From: Saussurea involucrata
Lineage: Eukaryota; Streptophyta; Magnoliopsida; Asterales; Asteraceae
Assembly (NCBI GenBank): GCA_033807775.1
Contig: CM066326.1
Coordinates: 87,210,873 to 87,274,872, forward strand
DNA length: 64,000 nt
Reading direction: 5' to 3'
Part shown: positions 22,300 to 32,957 of the stretch, one piece after another
Layout: the number at the start of each line of letters is the position of its first letter
Numbering within the stretch: position 1 is the first letter of the stretch
Notes under the pieces: generated by a model
Told to the model about the DNA's origin: nothing
The model's database searches: none
The model's input: only the letters and a program-made list of their open reading frames with translations
Position numbers and translations under genes: made by a program

Positions 22300-22475
22300 T
22301 CCGGCAAGCACTTGCAGATTCCGGCGAGCACTTGCAGATTCCGGCGAGCACTTCCAGGTTTCGGCGAGCACGTGCAGATTTTGGCGAGTTGATGGTTCTC
22401 CGGCGAAAACTTGCAGATTCCGGCCTAAAACTTGAAGATTCTGGCAAAAACTTACAAATATGGGCAAAAACTTGT
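22300..22475 (+). repeat. Tandem repeat, unit about 22 bp (CACTTGCAGATTCCGGCGAG)
   Basis: Seven or so units of CACTTGCAGATTCCGGCGAG-type sequence, decaying to the right into ACTTGTAGATATG variants. It yields overlapping repetitive frames on both strands that I do not regard as genes. Confidence 0.8.
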
Positions 22476-22686
22476 AGATATGCACTTGTGCATATTATGC
22501 ACAGATCTGGATTTTGTAGCATATTATGCACATATCTAGATTTTAAATAAAAAATCATCACAAATATTTTAAATAAATACTCAATTACATATCTGACACA
22601 AATCTTATGAACACACCACAAAGCTTGTGCATATTATGCACTTGTGCATATTACCGCCGATGTGTCCACGGCCGCCGGCGTTCCTA

Positions 22687-22779
22687 ACCTGCAATGTCCC
22701 AAATCTGAGCCATAACCTCTTTGTCGTCGATCTCAATGCTCTGAGTCTGAAACTCAACCTCGATGGTGGCATTTGAGAA
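22687..22779 (-). pseudogene. RAB-family (RABA-like) small GTPase exon fragment
   Basis: The 31 codons read FSNATIEVEFQTQ, SIEIDDKEV, then MAQIWDIAG. This matches the switch I to G3 region of plant RABA GTPases (expected TIGVEF, KAQIWDTAG). Changes from expectation include G to E in TIGVEF and T to I in the DTAG motif, so it would not bind GTP normally. TAG follows at once (22684-22686). RAB proteins direct vesicle traffic from the trans-Golgi; this piece lacks the P-loop and everything after G3. It sits inside TIR element E5b and is best read as a captured fragment. Confidence 0.7.
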
Positions 22780-23068
22780 TAGATACAACGAGGACCACGC
22801 ACAAAACCGAACCTGAAACGAAGATCTGAGTTTTAAACCAGATCTAGAGTGGTTAGGACTTTCCTTGCCAAAGTCACTCCAACCACCGGTGAAATCGGCT
22901 CCAGCCGGCTCCAAACACTATCACTGTTATGAGGCACAACTCCGGCCAGATCCACGTCTCTTTGATAGATCGACGAAACCGTAAGCCACAGCAAAAAAAA
23001 AGAGAAAAAGAAGATAGAGGGCAGATCGAGAAAAAGCCACGGCAGCAACATCTGTAAATGAGAGAGAA

Positions 23069-23446
23069 GTGAGAGAAATGAAGGTGGTGGTGGTCGGAGG
23101 TGGTGGTGGTGGTGGTGGCGGTGGCGGAGGAGGAGGAGGAGGAAAAGAGATCGTGGGGTTTGGTGGGTGTTCCGTTGGAGTTGCGTCGTCGGAGGATGGA
23201 AAGAGAAGAGAGGATAGGGCGGAGATGGTGGCGGTCGGCGGTGGTGGAGCGGCAGAGAGAAGAGAGGGCAGGTCGGAGGTGGTGGCGACGACAAAGAGAA
23301 GAGAGAGTAGGTCGGAGGTGGTGGCGGCAGCAGATAGAAGAGAGGGTAGGTTGGAGGTGGTGGTGGCCGGTGGTGGTGGCCGGCGGTGGTGGTGGCGGCC
23401 GGCGATGGCGGCGGCGGCTGCAGAGAGAAGAGAGAAGAGAGTGTAG
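23069..23446. repeat. GC-rich GGTGGTGG/AGAGAAGAG minisatellite in E5b
   Basis: Units of about 45 bp combining GTCGGAGGTGGTGGCG with AGAGAAGAGAGGG. They open long low-complexity frames on both strands (Gly/Arg-rich plus, Pro/Ser-rich minus). Probably derived from the untranslated or 5' coding end of a captured gene. Confidence 0.6.
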
Positions 23447-23677
23447 GGTTTGTGTGAAAATGACATAGGGTTTGTTATTTGTATCTAAACCTTTTAATTT
23501 CTTATTGCCAATTTTACCCACATTGCACCTTATGTAATATACTCATATGCCCTTCACTGTGTTTTTATTTACAAAATTGCCATTGAGTATATTAACCCTT
23601 GATTTATCTAATCCTATGCATATAAGGGTGTTCCTTAGTTTTCTATTTATTTGAGGTTTTCCCTTGAACCTCCCTCT

Positions 23678-24100
23678 ATATATATATATATAGATGGTTT
23701 CATTGACAAACCACTCTTAATTTGCAAACAATGAAACCCACTTTTAGACCCTATATTAGATTGATCCATGGCCTATATTAATTTGAGCTATTTTTGGTAT
23801 TAATGAAATTATTTTAATTATTTTAATTAAACCGAAAATGATGAAAGGGCAATATTGTACATTTGCATCTCATTTTATTTAGGCAAGTATAATGAATCCC
23901 TATTTTTCAGTCGTTTTACACTTTATGAAACTACTCCAGATAGCGACCGCTTAATTTGGGTTTCAATTCCGCACGATCATCTTCTCCGATATGTAGTATC
24001 TAAATATCTTTATATGTAGTATCTAAATATCTTCTGAATCATTTGTTGTAATTTAAAGACATGTTTCCTTTATTTTTATGTTACTAATTTTGATTTTACC
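23678..24100. other. Remnant sequence in the hAT, partly duplicated
   Basis: Begins with a TA tract and GATGGTTTCATTGACAAACC, which looks like the left end of another (TA)n-bounded element without a right end. Contains a short tandem TATGTAGTATCTAAATATCT. No gene seen. Confidence 0.4.
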
Positions 24101-26020
24101 TTTTTTAAACACAACCCGACCAACCGACTAACCCGATCAACCCGAACGGGTTAGGTTGGGTTGGGTTGTACCTTTGTTTGGGTTGGGTTGGGTTAATTTT
24201 TTTTCAAACCGCCAACATTGGGTTGATGTGTCGAAATGCTTTCAATCCGATCAACCCAACCCGTGAGCACCCCTACTTATAAGCTAGCCTTTTGAAACGT
24301 TACTTAGAGTAGCTTTTGAGTAGTTTTTTTTATTAATATTCCAATATTGCTCTCATTAATATCAATGATTATTTATTCTATTATTATAAATAAATATTAA
24401 AATTTAATTATTATTAACTGAAAATTATTAAATTAAAATTTAATTATACATTGATATTAATTTTAATTATTTAGAATTATTTTAATCATACAAATTACCT
24501 TTATATATTTTTTAATATTAATCAAGATATTTTAAAGGGAAATTAATTAAAATACCCTAAGTCAAACCATCTTTTACTGAAATACCCAAAATCTCTCCCA
24601 CTTTGCAAAAATACCCCAAAAATCCGCGATGGGAGCCCGCGATCGCGGGCCAGGGACCTTTTCTGACACTTTTTTAAACTTGCAGGGACCATTTTTGAAA
24701 AATGGAATCCCGCGATCGCGGGCTCATCCCGCGATGGGGTTATTTTTGTGACTTTTCAATTGCAAGGGACCATTTTTGAAAAATTCCAGGGACCATTTAT
24801 GAAAATTTTGATATTTTGGCACTGTTCACCCCATTTCGTCCATTTTTAGGAATTTTAAATGAAATGTTACACTTTCAACCCCTATACTTATTTACTAAAT
24901 TTACTTTATACCTTTTACTTTCATTATTTTAATTTTACATTTAACACATATAATCGTTTATTAACTAAAATACGTTAAAAAAATACGTTTTAATTTTAAC
25001 AAATTATACCATTATAATCGTCTCTTCGATACGTTCGAAATGAGCCCAATCTTGAATTTTTTTGGATTTATATATTTTAATATATATCATATACAGTTAT
25101 ACACTACATAAAAAAAATTTATATTTAAAATTCATACTCTTATAGTTAATTATTTAATTTATGGTACATCTCTTATTTTTTTTCAATTTTGTTTTACACT
25201 CCTATCGCATTAACATAATAATCATATATTAACTAATTCATTAAATCGTTTTAAATTATTATTATTTGAATGTGTTTATAGATTTCGTCTGAAAAAGTTG
25301 TCTGCATGATTCTACTGAAAAAGTAACTGCAATATTCGTCTGCTCTTGAATAAAGGTCTTTCATTAGGCAGAAAATTAGTCTTTAAGTAGTCAAACATAG
25401 CTAATTAATGAGAATTTAGATCAGATTTATATGGTACTATCAAATGCAAGTTTCTATAATATAGATATTGTTCTACATTACATGATACCAATTTTTGCAT
25501 CATATGAATCACTTCCAGACAACAAGAACCAATACCCCAATAATCAAGAAATAAATGCTTGTTCATCCAATAATCTCTGTATTAGGATTATCGCAAGTTT
25601 CATAAACCTACTTACTAGGTGTTGGAAATATGGGTTTTACTAAACTTTGGACGCATTTAAATTTATATATATGTGTTATATATAACTAACTTTTAGTAGG
25701 TTTATGTTCTTCTATATGAGATCTTCGAAATGATATATAATGCGTCCAAAATAGAGTATGTGTGAAAGAGATATCGATACTCGAAGTTGAGTAAATTGAT
25801 GAAATTAGCAAAAACCAAATGAAGTAAACAGTAAGTCAATCACAATACTTTAACAAAATAAGTTAATACTAAAAATAACAATTATTTAATGTTACATAAA
25901 CAACCTAACTTTGATTTATTTGACAATGGGCATAAATGGACTCCGCCATATGTATGCGAAATGCCTTGGCCTCGGCCTCGGTCTGGTCAGGGTGTACAAA
26001 TACCACATCGTTATTTATAT

Positions 26021-26282
26021 ATAGATAAAGTGCGGTTGTATTTTATTTCAACGTATAATAGTGTTATATAAAGATAAAGTGCGGTTGTATTTTATTTCAA
26101 CGTATAATAGTGTTATACATAGATAAAGTGCGGTTTATTTTATTTCAACGTATAATAGTGTTATATATAGATAAAGTGCGGTTTATTTTATTTCAACGTA
26201 TAATAGTGTTATATATAGATAAAGTGCGGTTTATTTTATTTCAACGTATCATATTGTTATATAGAGATAAAGTGCGGTTTAG
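26021..26282 (+). repeat. Tandem repeat, about 52-bp unit, five copies
   Basis: Unit ATAGATAAAGTGCGGTTT plus ATTTTATTTCAACGTATAAT, with small indels between copies. Followed by three copies of a TTAAAAGTTTAGGGACCTAA type unit to about 26385. Confidence 0.9.
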
Positions 26283-26387
26283 GGACCCTAGTTGTCATTC
26301 TTAAAAGTTTAGGACCTAATTGGCATTCTTAAAAGTTTAGGGACCTAAGTTGTCATTCTTAAAACCGTAGGGATATAAGTTGTCATT

Positions 26388-27355
26388 CTTAACATTTTTT
26401 TATAACAAACACATATTTAACAATTTTTTTATAAAATGTGTTTTTTTATAAAAAATTGTTAAGAGTGTGTTTTTATAAAAAAATTGTTAAAAATGTGTTT
26501 TTTTATAAAAAATTGTTAAGAGTGTGTTTTTATAAAAAAATTGTTATAGTTTTATGGTTTTATGTTTGAATGTGATATTTGTATGTTATAATGTGTATGT
26601 TGTTATAGTGTGTTTTTTCATATAAAAATTGTTAAAAATGTGTTTTTTTTTATAAAAACACACCCTTAACAATTTTTTATAAAAACACACTCTTAACAAT
26701 TTTTTTATAAAAAAACCTGTTTTTATAAAAAATTGTTAAGGGTGTGTTTTTATAAAAAAATTGTTAAGAGTGTGTTTTTATAAAAAAAAAATTGTTAACA
26801 ATTTTTTTTTATAAAAACACACTCTTAACAATTTTTTTATAAAAAAACACTCTTAACAATTTTTATATGAAAAAACACACTATAACAATATACACATTAT
26901 AACATACAAATATCACATTCAAACATAAAACCATAAAACTATAACAATTTTTTTATAAAAACACACTCTTAACAATTTTTTATAAAAAAACACATTTTTA
27001 ACATTTTTTTATAAAAACTGTTTTTATAAAAAAAATTAACAATTTTTTTATAAAAAAACACATTATAAAAACCATAAAACTATAACATTTTTTTATAAAA
27101 ACACACTATTAAACATTTTTTATAAAAAAACTGTTTTTATAAAAAATTGTTAAGGGTGTGTTTTTATAAAAAAATTGTTAAGAGTGTGTTTTTATAAAAA
27201 AAAAACACATTGTTAACAATTTTTTTATAAAAACACATTCTTAACAATTTTTTTATAAAAAAACACTCTTAACAATTTTTATATGAAAAAACACACTATA
27301 ACAACATACACATTATAACATACAAATATCACATTCAAACATAAAACCATACATA
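26388..27355. repeat. Foldback cluster of TTTTTATAAAAAATTGTTAA repeats
   Basis: Dozens of copies in both orientations of TTATAAAAAATTGTTAAGAG and its complement. A longer unit carrying TATGTTATAATGTGTATGTTG occurs once forward (about 26570-26620) and twice inverted (about 26855-26945 and 27270-27350). It could fold into long hairpins. Confidence 0.85.
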
Positions 27356-27696
27356 TCATGTTAAACATAGAACATATTCAAACATAAGTTATAAACACTA
27401 TAACAACCTACAAATCATATATCTTAACTTAAAATAACATACAAAAAATAACAAATAACATAAGGAAAACATACCAAAGAGGTAATACGAGACATCTTCA
27501 CAAAACCCGAACGCGTATTCCACACGACAAAATTGAGAGAGTGGGAGAAAATTGAGAGAGTTTGATTAAAAATTGAGAGAGTGATTAAAAAAATTGAGAG
27601 TGGCCGTGTCTTGGTCCCCCCCCCCCTTATATAGTGCGGCCGAAGAAACAATTAGGGTTTAGGGTTCGTCAAAGGGATTTTAGGGTTAACCCTGTG

Positions 27697-27998
27697 CCGA
27701 CACGTGGCACAGGAGCCCGCGATCGCGGGAGGTCAAAGAAAGTCAATCGCGGACAGGGACCAAAAATGCACACGCGGGCATTCTTGAGGGGGGAAAGTTG
27801 TACCGCGGGTATTCTTGAGGGACCAACGCGGGCAAAGTGGGCAAACTTTGGTGACACGTGTAGCCCGCGATCGCGGGGGTCAATGAGTCAAACGCGGGCA
27901 GGGACCAAAACTGCACACGCGGACATTCTTGAGGGGGGAAAGCTGGACCGCGGGCATTCTTGAGGGACCAACGCGGGCAAAGTGGGTAAACATTGGTG
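27697..27998 (+). repeat. 150-bp tandem duplication with CACGTG and CCCGCGATCGCGGG
   Basis: Two units (about 27697-27846 and 27847-27998), each starting near GACACGTG and holding a CCCGCGATCGCGGG palindrome, GCAGGGACCAAAA-like sequence and two ATTCTTGAGGG blocks. Confidence 0.8.
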
Positions 27999-28575
27999 AC
28001 ACGTGGCCTGGAGCCCGCGATCGCGGGCTCCATCGCGGATTTTTAGGGCATTTTTTCAAAATGAGAGAGATTTTGGGTATTTCAGTAAAAGATGGTCAAA
28101 CTTAGGGTATTTTAATTAATTTCCCTATTTTAAATATCAATTACTATTAATTTTTAAACAATTATTTGATTAATTTTTTCCTATATATGTAACGTTATTT
28201 AAAATCATAAGTTAATATATAATTTTTCTAAAACTTGTTTTAACAAGTTCAAAATTTATAGTATATATGTAATAATAAATTTTAATTTTTTTTAATGAAC
28301 ATGTTATATTTTTTATTTTTTCTTTACTACATTGATTGTATTAATTAACATACTTATATTGCTATAAATTTGTTTTAATTATATAATTAAATATTGTAAT
28401 TGACAATTTTTTGAAGATGTCATTTTTGGTTATTTTTCATGGCTATAAGCTAGTTTTGTCAAACGTAATTTCTTCATCAGCTAGTTTATCAACTATCAGC
28501 TAACTTATAAGTTAACAACTAGTTTATCAGCTACCAACTAGTTTGCCAACATAATCTAAGCCTGAGGCGTTGCCA

Positions 28576-28580
28576 CATAT
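28576..28580. other. Left 5-bp target duplication of the LTR array
   Basis: CATAT directly before LTR A; matched by CATAT at 47878-47882 directly after LTR D. Confidence 0.85.
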
Positions 28581-30446
28581 TGTAACAACCCGTTTTCCCA
28601 ACATGCTTCAAATAACATATATTGTATCACATCGTTATATTCATAAAAAGAAATACAAATAAATCACGTATGGTCCAGCAGTCTCGAAACTATACAAACA
28701 TAACATTTCCAGTTCCTAATCCTCGTCAGCTATCAACTGCGTCTCAAACTTTAATTCTTCCCTTTTTACTAAATAACGATCCTTAACCTGGAATACATAT
28801 TTTAAAACAGAAAATAAGGGTTAGACCTACAGGTCTAGTGAGAAAATCCCTGTCAATTGAAACCTGTCAAAAAAAATCCATTTATATAAAACTTCTTTAT
28901 ACAAACACACACATATATTTTACACGTAAGTAAATACCAACCAAGACTAGAGTATCGTAATCAAACTCATTCCACCCTGTTCCTCCACAAATGATCAAGT
29001 CATTCTGCCTTATCCCTCCCCAAATGGCCATACTAGTGGTTGCAAGCCAACTAGTTAATTTACTCTGCCGTACAACAACTACGGTAAACCCACCGGTCCG
29101 CCCACCGGAACCCGGCACTCACCGGTCCGCCCCTCGGATCCCGGCCAAGTATTCTCGTAGAATACTCACATAAATACAATATATATATGTACCAATATAT
29201 CATATTGTCATTTTATAAAACCTTTCATGACATTTCAACCATGTATAAAGACATCACATATTTTTATAAAAACGTTATCCCATTCCAAACATGTATACAT
29301 CTCAATATGAACACATAATCACATCATGTAAAAATTCTCAATCCGAACATATCCATCTCATCTATATATCACATATATATGTATCTCAGTTGGAAAATAT
29401 TTTAAAGAAAAACTCACCTGAAACGTATATCACAAAGCTTTCCCAAGTTAGTATCACGTATTTCCACCCTTCACAGAATCTGAAATCATATAAAATACCA
29501 CATATCTCTTTTAAAAACTAAACTTACAAAATTCACATCTGAAGTCGCAACCCACTAAAAATCGTTATGAACAGTACCCAAATCGCAACCCTCTATTGCG
29601 ATTCCACCCTGGAATCGCAACCCACTACTGCGATTCCACTCCAAGTCGCAATTCACTATTGCGATCCCAAACCCGAGTCGCAATCAACTACTGCGATTTC
29701 AACCCAAGTCGCAAACGACCACTGTGACTTCATACCCGAGTCGCAACCAACTATTGCGACTCCGATGAATGTCGCAGTCGTTCATTGCGACTTCGATGAA
29801 TCTCAGACCACTGCGACTTCGATGAATCTCAGCCCACTACTCATTCTAAAACCAAGATTTTGCAGTTTTACTCTATGTATGATACTATAAAAGTGCAGAT
29901 ATGTTCAAGACCATATACATAACCTATCCTTAAACTTAGAATTCCCAAAACATCAATTTTAACCAAAAACCCACCAAAATTCAACTAGCATTTCAAGAAC
30001 ACTTTTAAGTAATTAGAACACAACAATGTAGGGATTGTTTACCTTGAATTTCAGCAACAAATTCCTAAAGCTTTTTCCTTCTTCTTTCCTTCAATCTTTA
30101 TCTCGATCTCTCTCTTTCTCTCTTTACATCAAAGACACACACACACACACACTCTAACACTTGCTTCCTTTCAAAAATAAATAAGAAAAGAGGTACTCCT
30201 CCTAAGTATCCAAAGAAGGATGGTATGGAGGGAACACCTCCATACCCTTCCCCAACCACTCCCCTATTTCTTTTTCTTTTAAAAAGAAGATGACCAAAAT
30301 AACCCTCTAACTTCCTTATAATATCCAAGACTAACCCTTAACTTATTTTCCCATAATTAACTAAAATAAAACTTATATAAATAAACTTCTGAATTCTAAA
30401 ATACTAAAATACTGGTCAATAATAATTAAAATACCTGGTTATTACA
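28581..30446 (-). mobile_element. LTR A of the array (outer, 3' side of the element)
   Basis: Ends TGTAACAACC and GGTTATTACA on the plus strand. It carries most of the private substitutions seen among the four LTRs (for example TATGGTCCAGCA near 28670, CTCGTCAGC near 28723, ACTGTGACTT near 29720). It contains a hairpin TAGACCTACAGGTCTA (28822-28837), a GC-rich CACCGGTCCGCCC duplication (29091-29145), the TCGCAA/TTGCGA array and CT and CA microsatellites. Confidence 0.92.
29545..29820. repeat. TCGCAA-n-TTGCGA palindrome array, LTR A
   Basis: Eight or so units spaced about 30 bp. Stems are longer than in the Tekay-like LTR for some units, for example GGAATCGCA with TGCGATTCC and GAGTCGCAA with TTGCGACTC. 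Confidence 0.8.
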
Positions 30447-32911
30447 ACATCTCCCCCTTAAAAGAATTCCGTCCCGGAATTCATACAAGCAACGAACTAG
30501 GGTAACTACCACCGAATTGATATCAAAATCCATGAACACATCAAAGTGTTTACGGAACCCTCAAAGGACTTTTACTAGACCACCCGCTTTACTGTTTATA
30601 GTTTACCATTTGCTCTTGCTTCAATACTTCAACCTAAAACATCAAGAGTTTTAATTTCTCACAAGAAATCCGCCCCCTTAAAATAACGATAAACACTCAA
30701 TACTCAAATCTCACGAAAGTCCAAATTAACTCGAAATTCACTTATACTCATAACATAATCACAATCACTTTATATCACGGAAATTTCTTAATTTTTATCA
30801 AACCCGTAAACTTCATCCTACTGTTTCCATTTCTTAAACTAGCATAGCATAACCGAAATGATCTCACATCAATGCTTAATTGCACTGGACACCAAATCAT
30901 TTATCAAAATAAAATAAGGTCTACAAAGCAACTTAATTTCTCGAATATCAACAAAGCACAACCTTAATCACTTCAATTATCTTAATAACCTCATCATCAA
31001 AACTCATACCGTCTTTTATCCAAATATCAATACCAATTCATTTCTTAATAAATAACAAACTCGCTATCATATCAAGTCCTTACATTTCCAATTTAGCACT
31101 AAAATACTTTCACAGCTCTTTAGACATTGGTTTCACTTTAACCACTCCGCAATTGAAATTTATCAATACCGGTCTCACCTTACCCCACTAACACAAATAC
31201 TCAAAACATCATATAATTTCACTATAAAATTAAGCCGAAAGAATTCATCACAACTCCGTTAAAATTTCATGTCACTAATAATATAACTTATTAACGGCTC
31301 AATCATGCAAAGTCCAGCACTAAGTAAAAAAACATCTCTTTAACTTAAACAACTCCATAATAAAGTTTTATCAACATTAATCTTGCCTTGCTTAACCACA
31401 ACAATTTCCAACCAAAGATATAATAAATCTACTACGAACCACACCACTAAGTTCATCACATGACCATAAAATCTTTACAACTTAATTTCTCTGATCCAAT
31501 CCGGTGTTTTCTAACGGTACAACCTTACTCGCTTCGGCTAAGCCCTTCCGCAGGCTCGACACAGGAAAGGCCGAATGAACTCTCACTATGCGAAACCCTT
31601 CGGTACCAAGGCACATACCAAAAATTTAATACCCTCCTAACTACAACAACTCTTACACCAAGAAGAAAACCCACAAAATACGAACAAGGTATAATATTCT
31701 AGATCGATCATACCAATATCATTCACACCTCTAGACTCCAGGTTCACCTCAACCTACTATCCCTGCTATGACGGAATCCCCACTAGTCACGACGAGTCGC
31801 CTCGCGAATGCACAAACGCATACAGTGTGAAATCAGATAGACATTCGAAATAAGGATTCTATCCCACAACGGTTAGACTCAAACAAGAGCTGCGCCATAG
31901 AACTAAATCAAACATTCTAAGGCTATTTAGTTTCCACAGTACCACTTGTAAAGCATTCACTTAACAACCTATCAGGACTAGCATAAATTCCTACTAGCAA
32001 GTAATAGTCATACTGCAAGTGATAAGCACCAGGCAATCTAGCCTACATACTCTTATGTTCTAGTAAGCAATCAATTACACCAAGTACTCTACTCTTTTCC
32101 TTGACATCGGCTGACTGTACACACCACGCCTTCGATCACAGTTTCTAAAATGTCCCAACAATCCAACACTCCAAAAAAAAATAACGACACTCTTCTCCCC
32201 AAAAGATTACAAAATCAACTTGGAGTATCACCTTAATCCGCAGTCGAACTTTTCTCCATAGGTTATCACCAACCCTACAGTCACATCCCTATTCCACAAA
32301 TACATCTAAAACAGACAACACTTTATTGCATTAATTATATCGATTATGAACATTAGACTACAATTGATTTCCATACTCACCACCACATCTCTCTCGTATT
32401 AATACCACGTTCTAACCAACGATCCTTCACCCCGATTAATTCATTCGACTATTTTCTTCTACTCTCCTTTCAACATAAAACACAATTTCCCAAGGATAGC
32501 TCATTAGGAGGTGCTCACTCTAGACCGATCCTACGAGCTAGCTTTCTTTCATCTCCATACCGATCGTACACGCTCAATTTCAACCATCGCTATATTTTCC
32601 CAATAATTTCACCATAGTTCAAATCGAAGAGAAAAAAAAATTTAACCGGGTTAATTTGAAATCTCACTCATTGTTCGAAACACCCACACACTTCCTCAAT
32701 TTTCGAAAATCAATACATATTCTTTCAAAATGATAACAAACGATTTGAAACCACACTGTACACCCATCCCCAAAATATAACAACCATAAAAACATCTTTG
32801 TTAATAAAATCCGTACCTCTTTATTTCACCTCGTGCCCCAATTAGCACAAATATACGTCATTGTGTCTCTTTTCACGTACAACATTTCCCCGTGCCTCTT
32901 TCAGCACACAG

Positions 32912-32957
<46 letters not shown>

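Larger units (their letters stand above)
22081..23677. mobile_element. (TA)n-bounded TIR element E5b carrying a RAB gene fragment (Pack-type)
   Basis: Left end GGGTCAGGTTCAGGGGAAAA; right end, reverse complemented, AGAGGGAGGTTCAAGGGAAA; TIR similarity runs about 55 bp (both reach AAACTAAGGAACACCCTTAT). Flanked by TA tracts. The interior contains a RAB GTPase fragment, a GGCGAGCACTTGCAGATTCC tandem repeat (about 22300-22475) and a Gly/Pro-codon minisatellite. It is a close relative of E5a with a different interior, which points to capture of host DNA. Confidence 0.8.
19620..24275. mobile_element. hAT element carrying nested (TA)n-bounded elements
   Basis: TIRs TGGAGGTGCTCA and (reverse complement) TAGGGGTGCTCA; 8-bp target duplication CTTATAAG at 19612-19619 and 24276-24283. 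The subterminal parts are rich in CAACCCAACCCGA on both sides, as in many plant hAT MITEs. The length, 4656 bp, is mostly later insertions at 19849-23677. No transposase remains. Confidence 0.85.
24537..28125. mobile_element. Non-autonomous MULE, 3.6 kb
   Basis: TIRs GGGAAATTAATTAAAATA at both ends; perfect 9-bp target duplication TATTTTAAA at 24528-24536 and 28126-28134. TIR similarity extends inward (CATCTTTTACTGAAATACCC). Five CCCGCGATCGCGGG palindromes lie near the ends. The interior is repeats only: a 52-bp tandem, a large foldback region and a 150-bp duplication. No transposase frame. It shares TIRs and palindromes with 17648-18028. Confidence 0.9.
19576..28560. mobile_element. AT-rich TIR element split by a hAT and a MULE (outer shell)
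   Basis: The remaining pieces are 19576-19619, 24276-24536 and 28126 to about 28560. They match, in order, the uninterrupted copy at 63167-63817 (AGCTTATAAGCTAG near the left, CATCAGCTAGTTTATCA and CTAGTTTGCCAA at the right). Left end GGCATTGTTTGTCAAA. The right boundary is less certain, as the last bases diverge from the other copy. Confidence 0.6.

Noticed and set aside
22833..23521. Long Pro/Ser/His-rich or Gly/Arg-rich frames as proteins
   Set aside because: Overlapping frames on both strands arise from a GGTGGTGG/AGAGAAGAG minisatellite; no domain or splice structure supports them.
28897..29118. 73-codon frame repeated in all four array LTRs (with a 60-codon frame on the opposite strand)
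   Set aside because: Present because the LTRs are copies; opposite-strand overlap and lack of any domain suggest chance within the GC-rich CACCGGTCCGCC duplication.
31460..31702. 80-codon open frame repeated at 37279-37521 and 43081-43323 as a possible gene
   Set aside because: It is antisense to the element, identical only because the array units are near-identical, and shows no recognisable domain; three copies are not three pieces of evidence.
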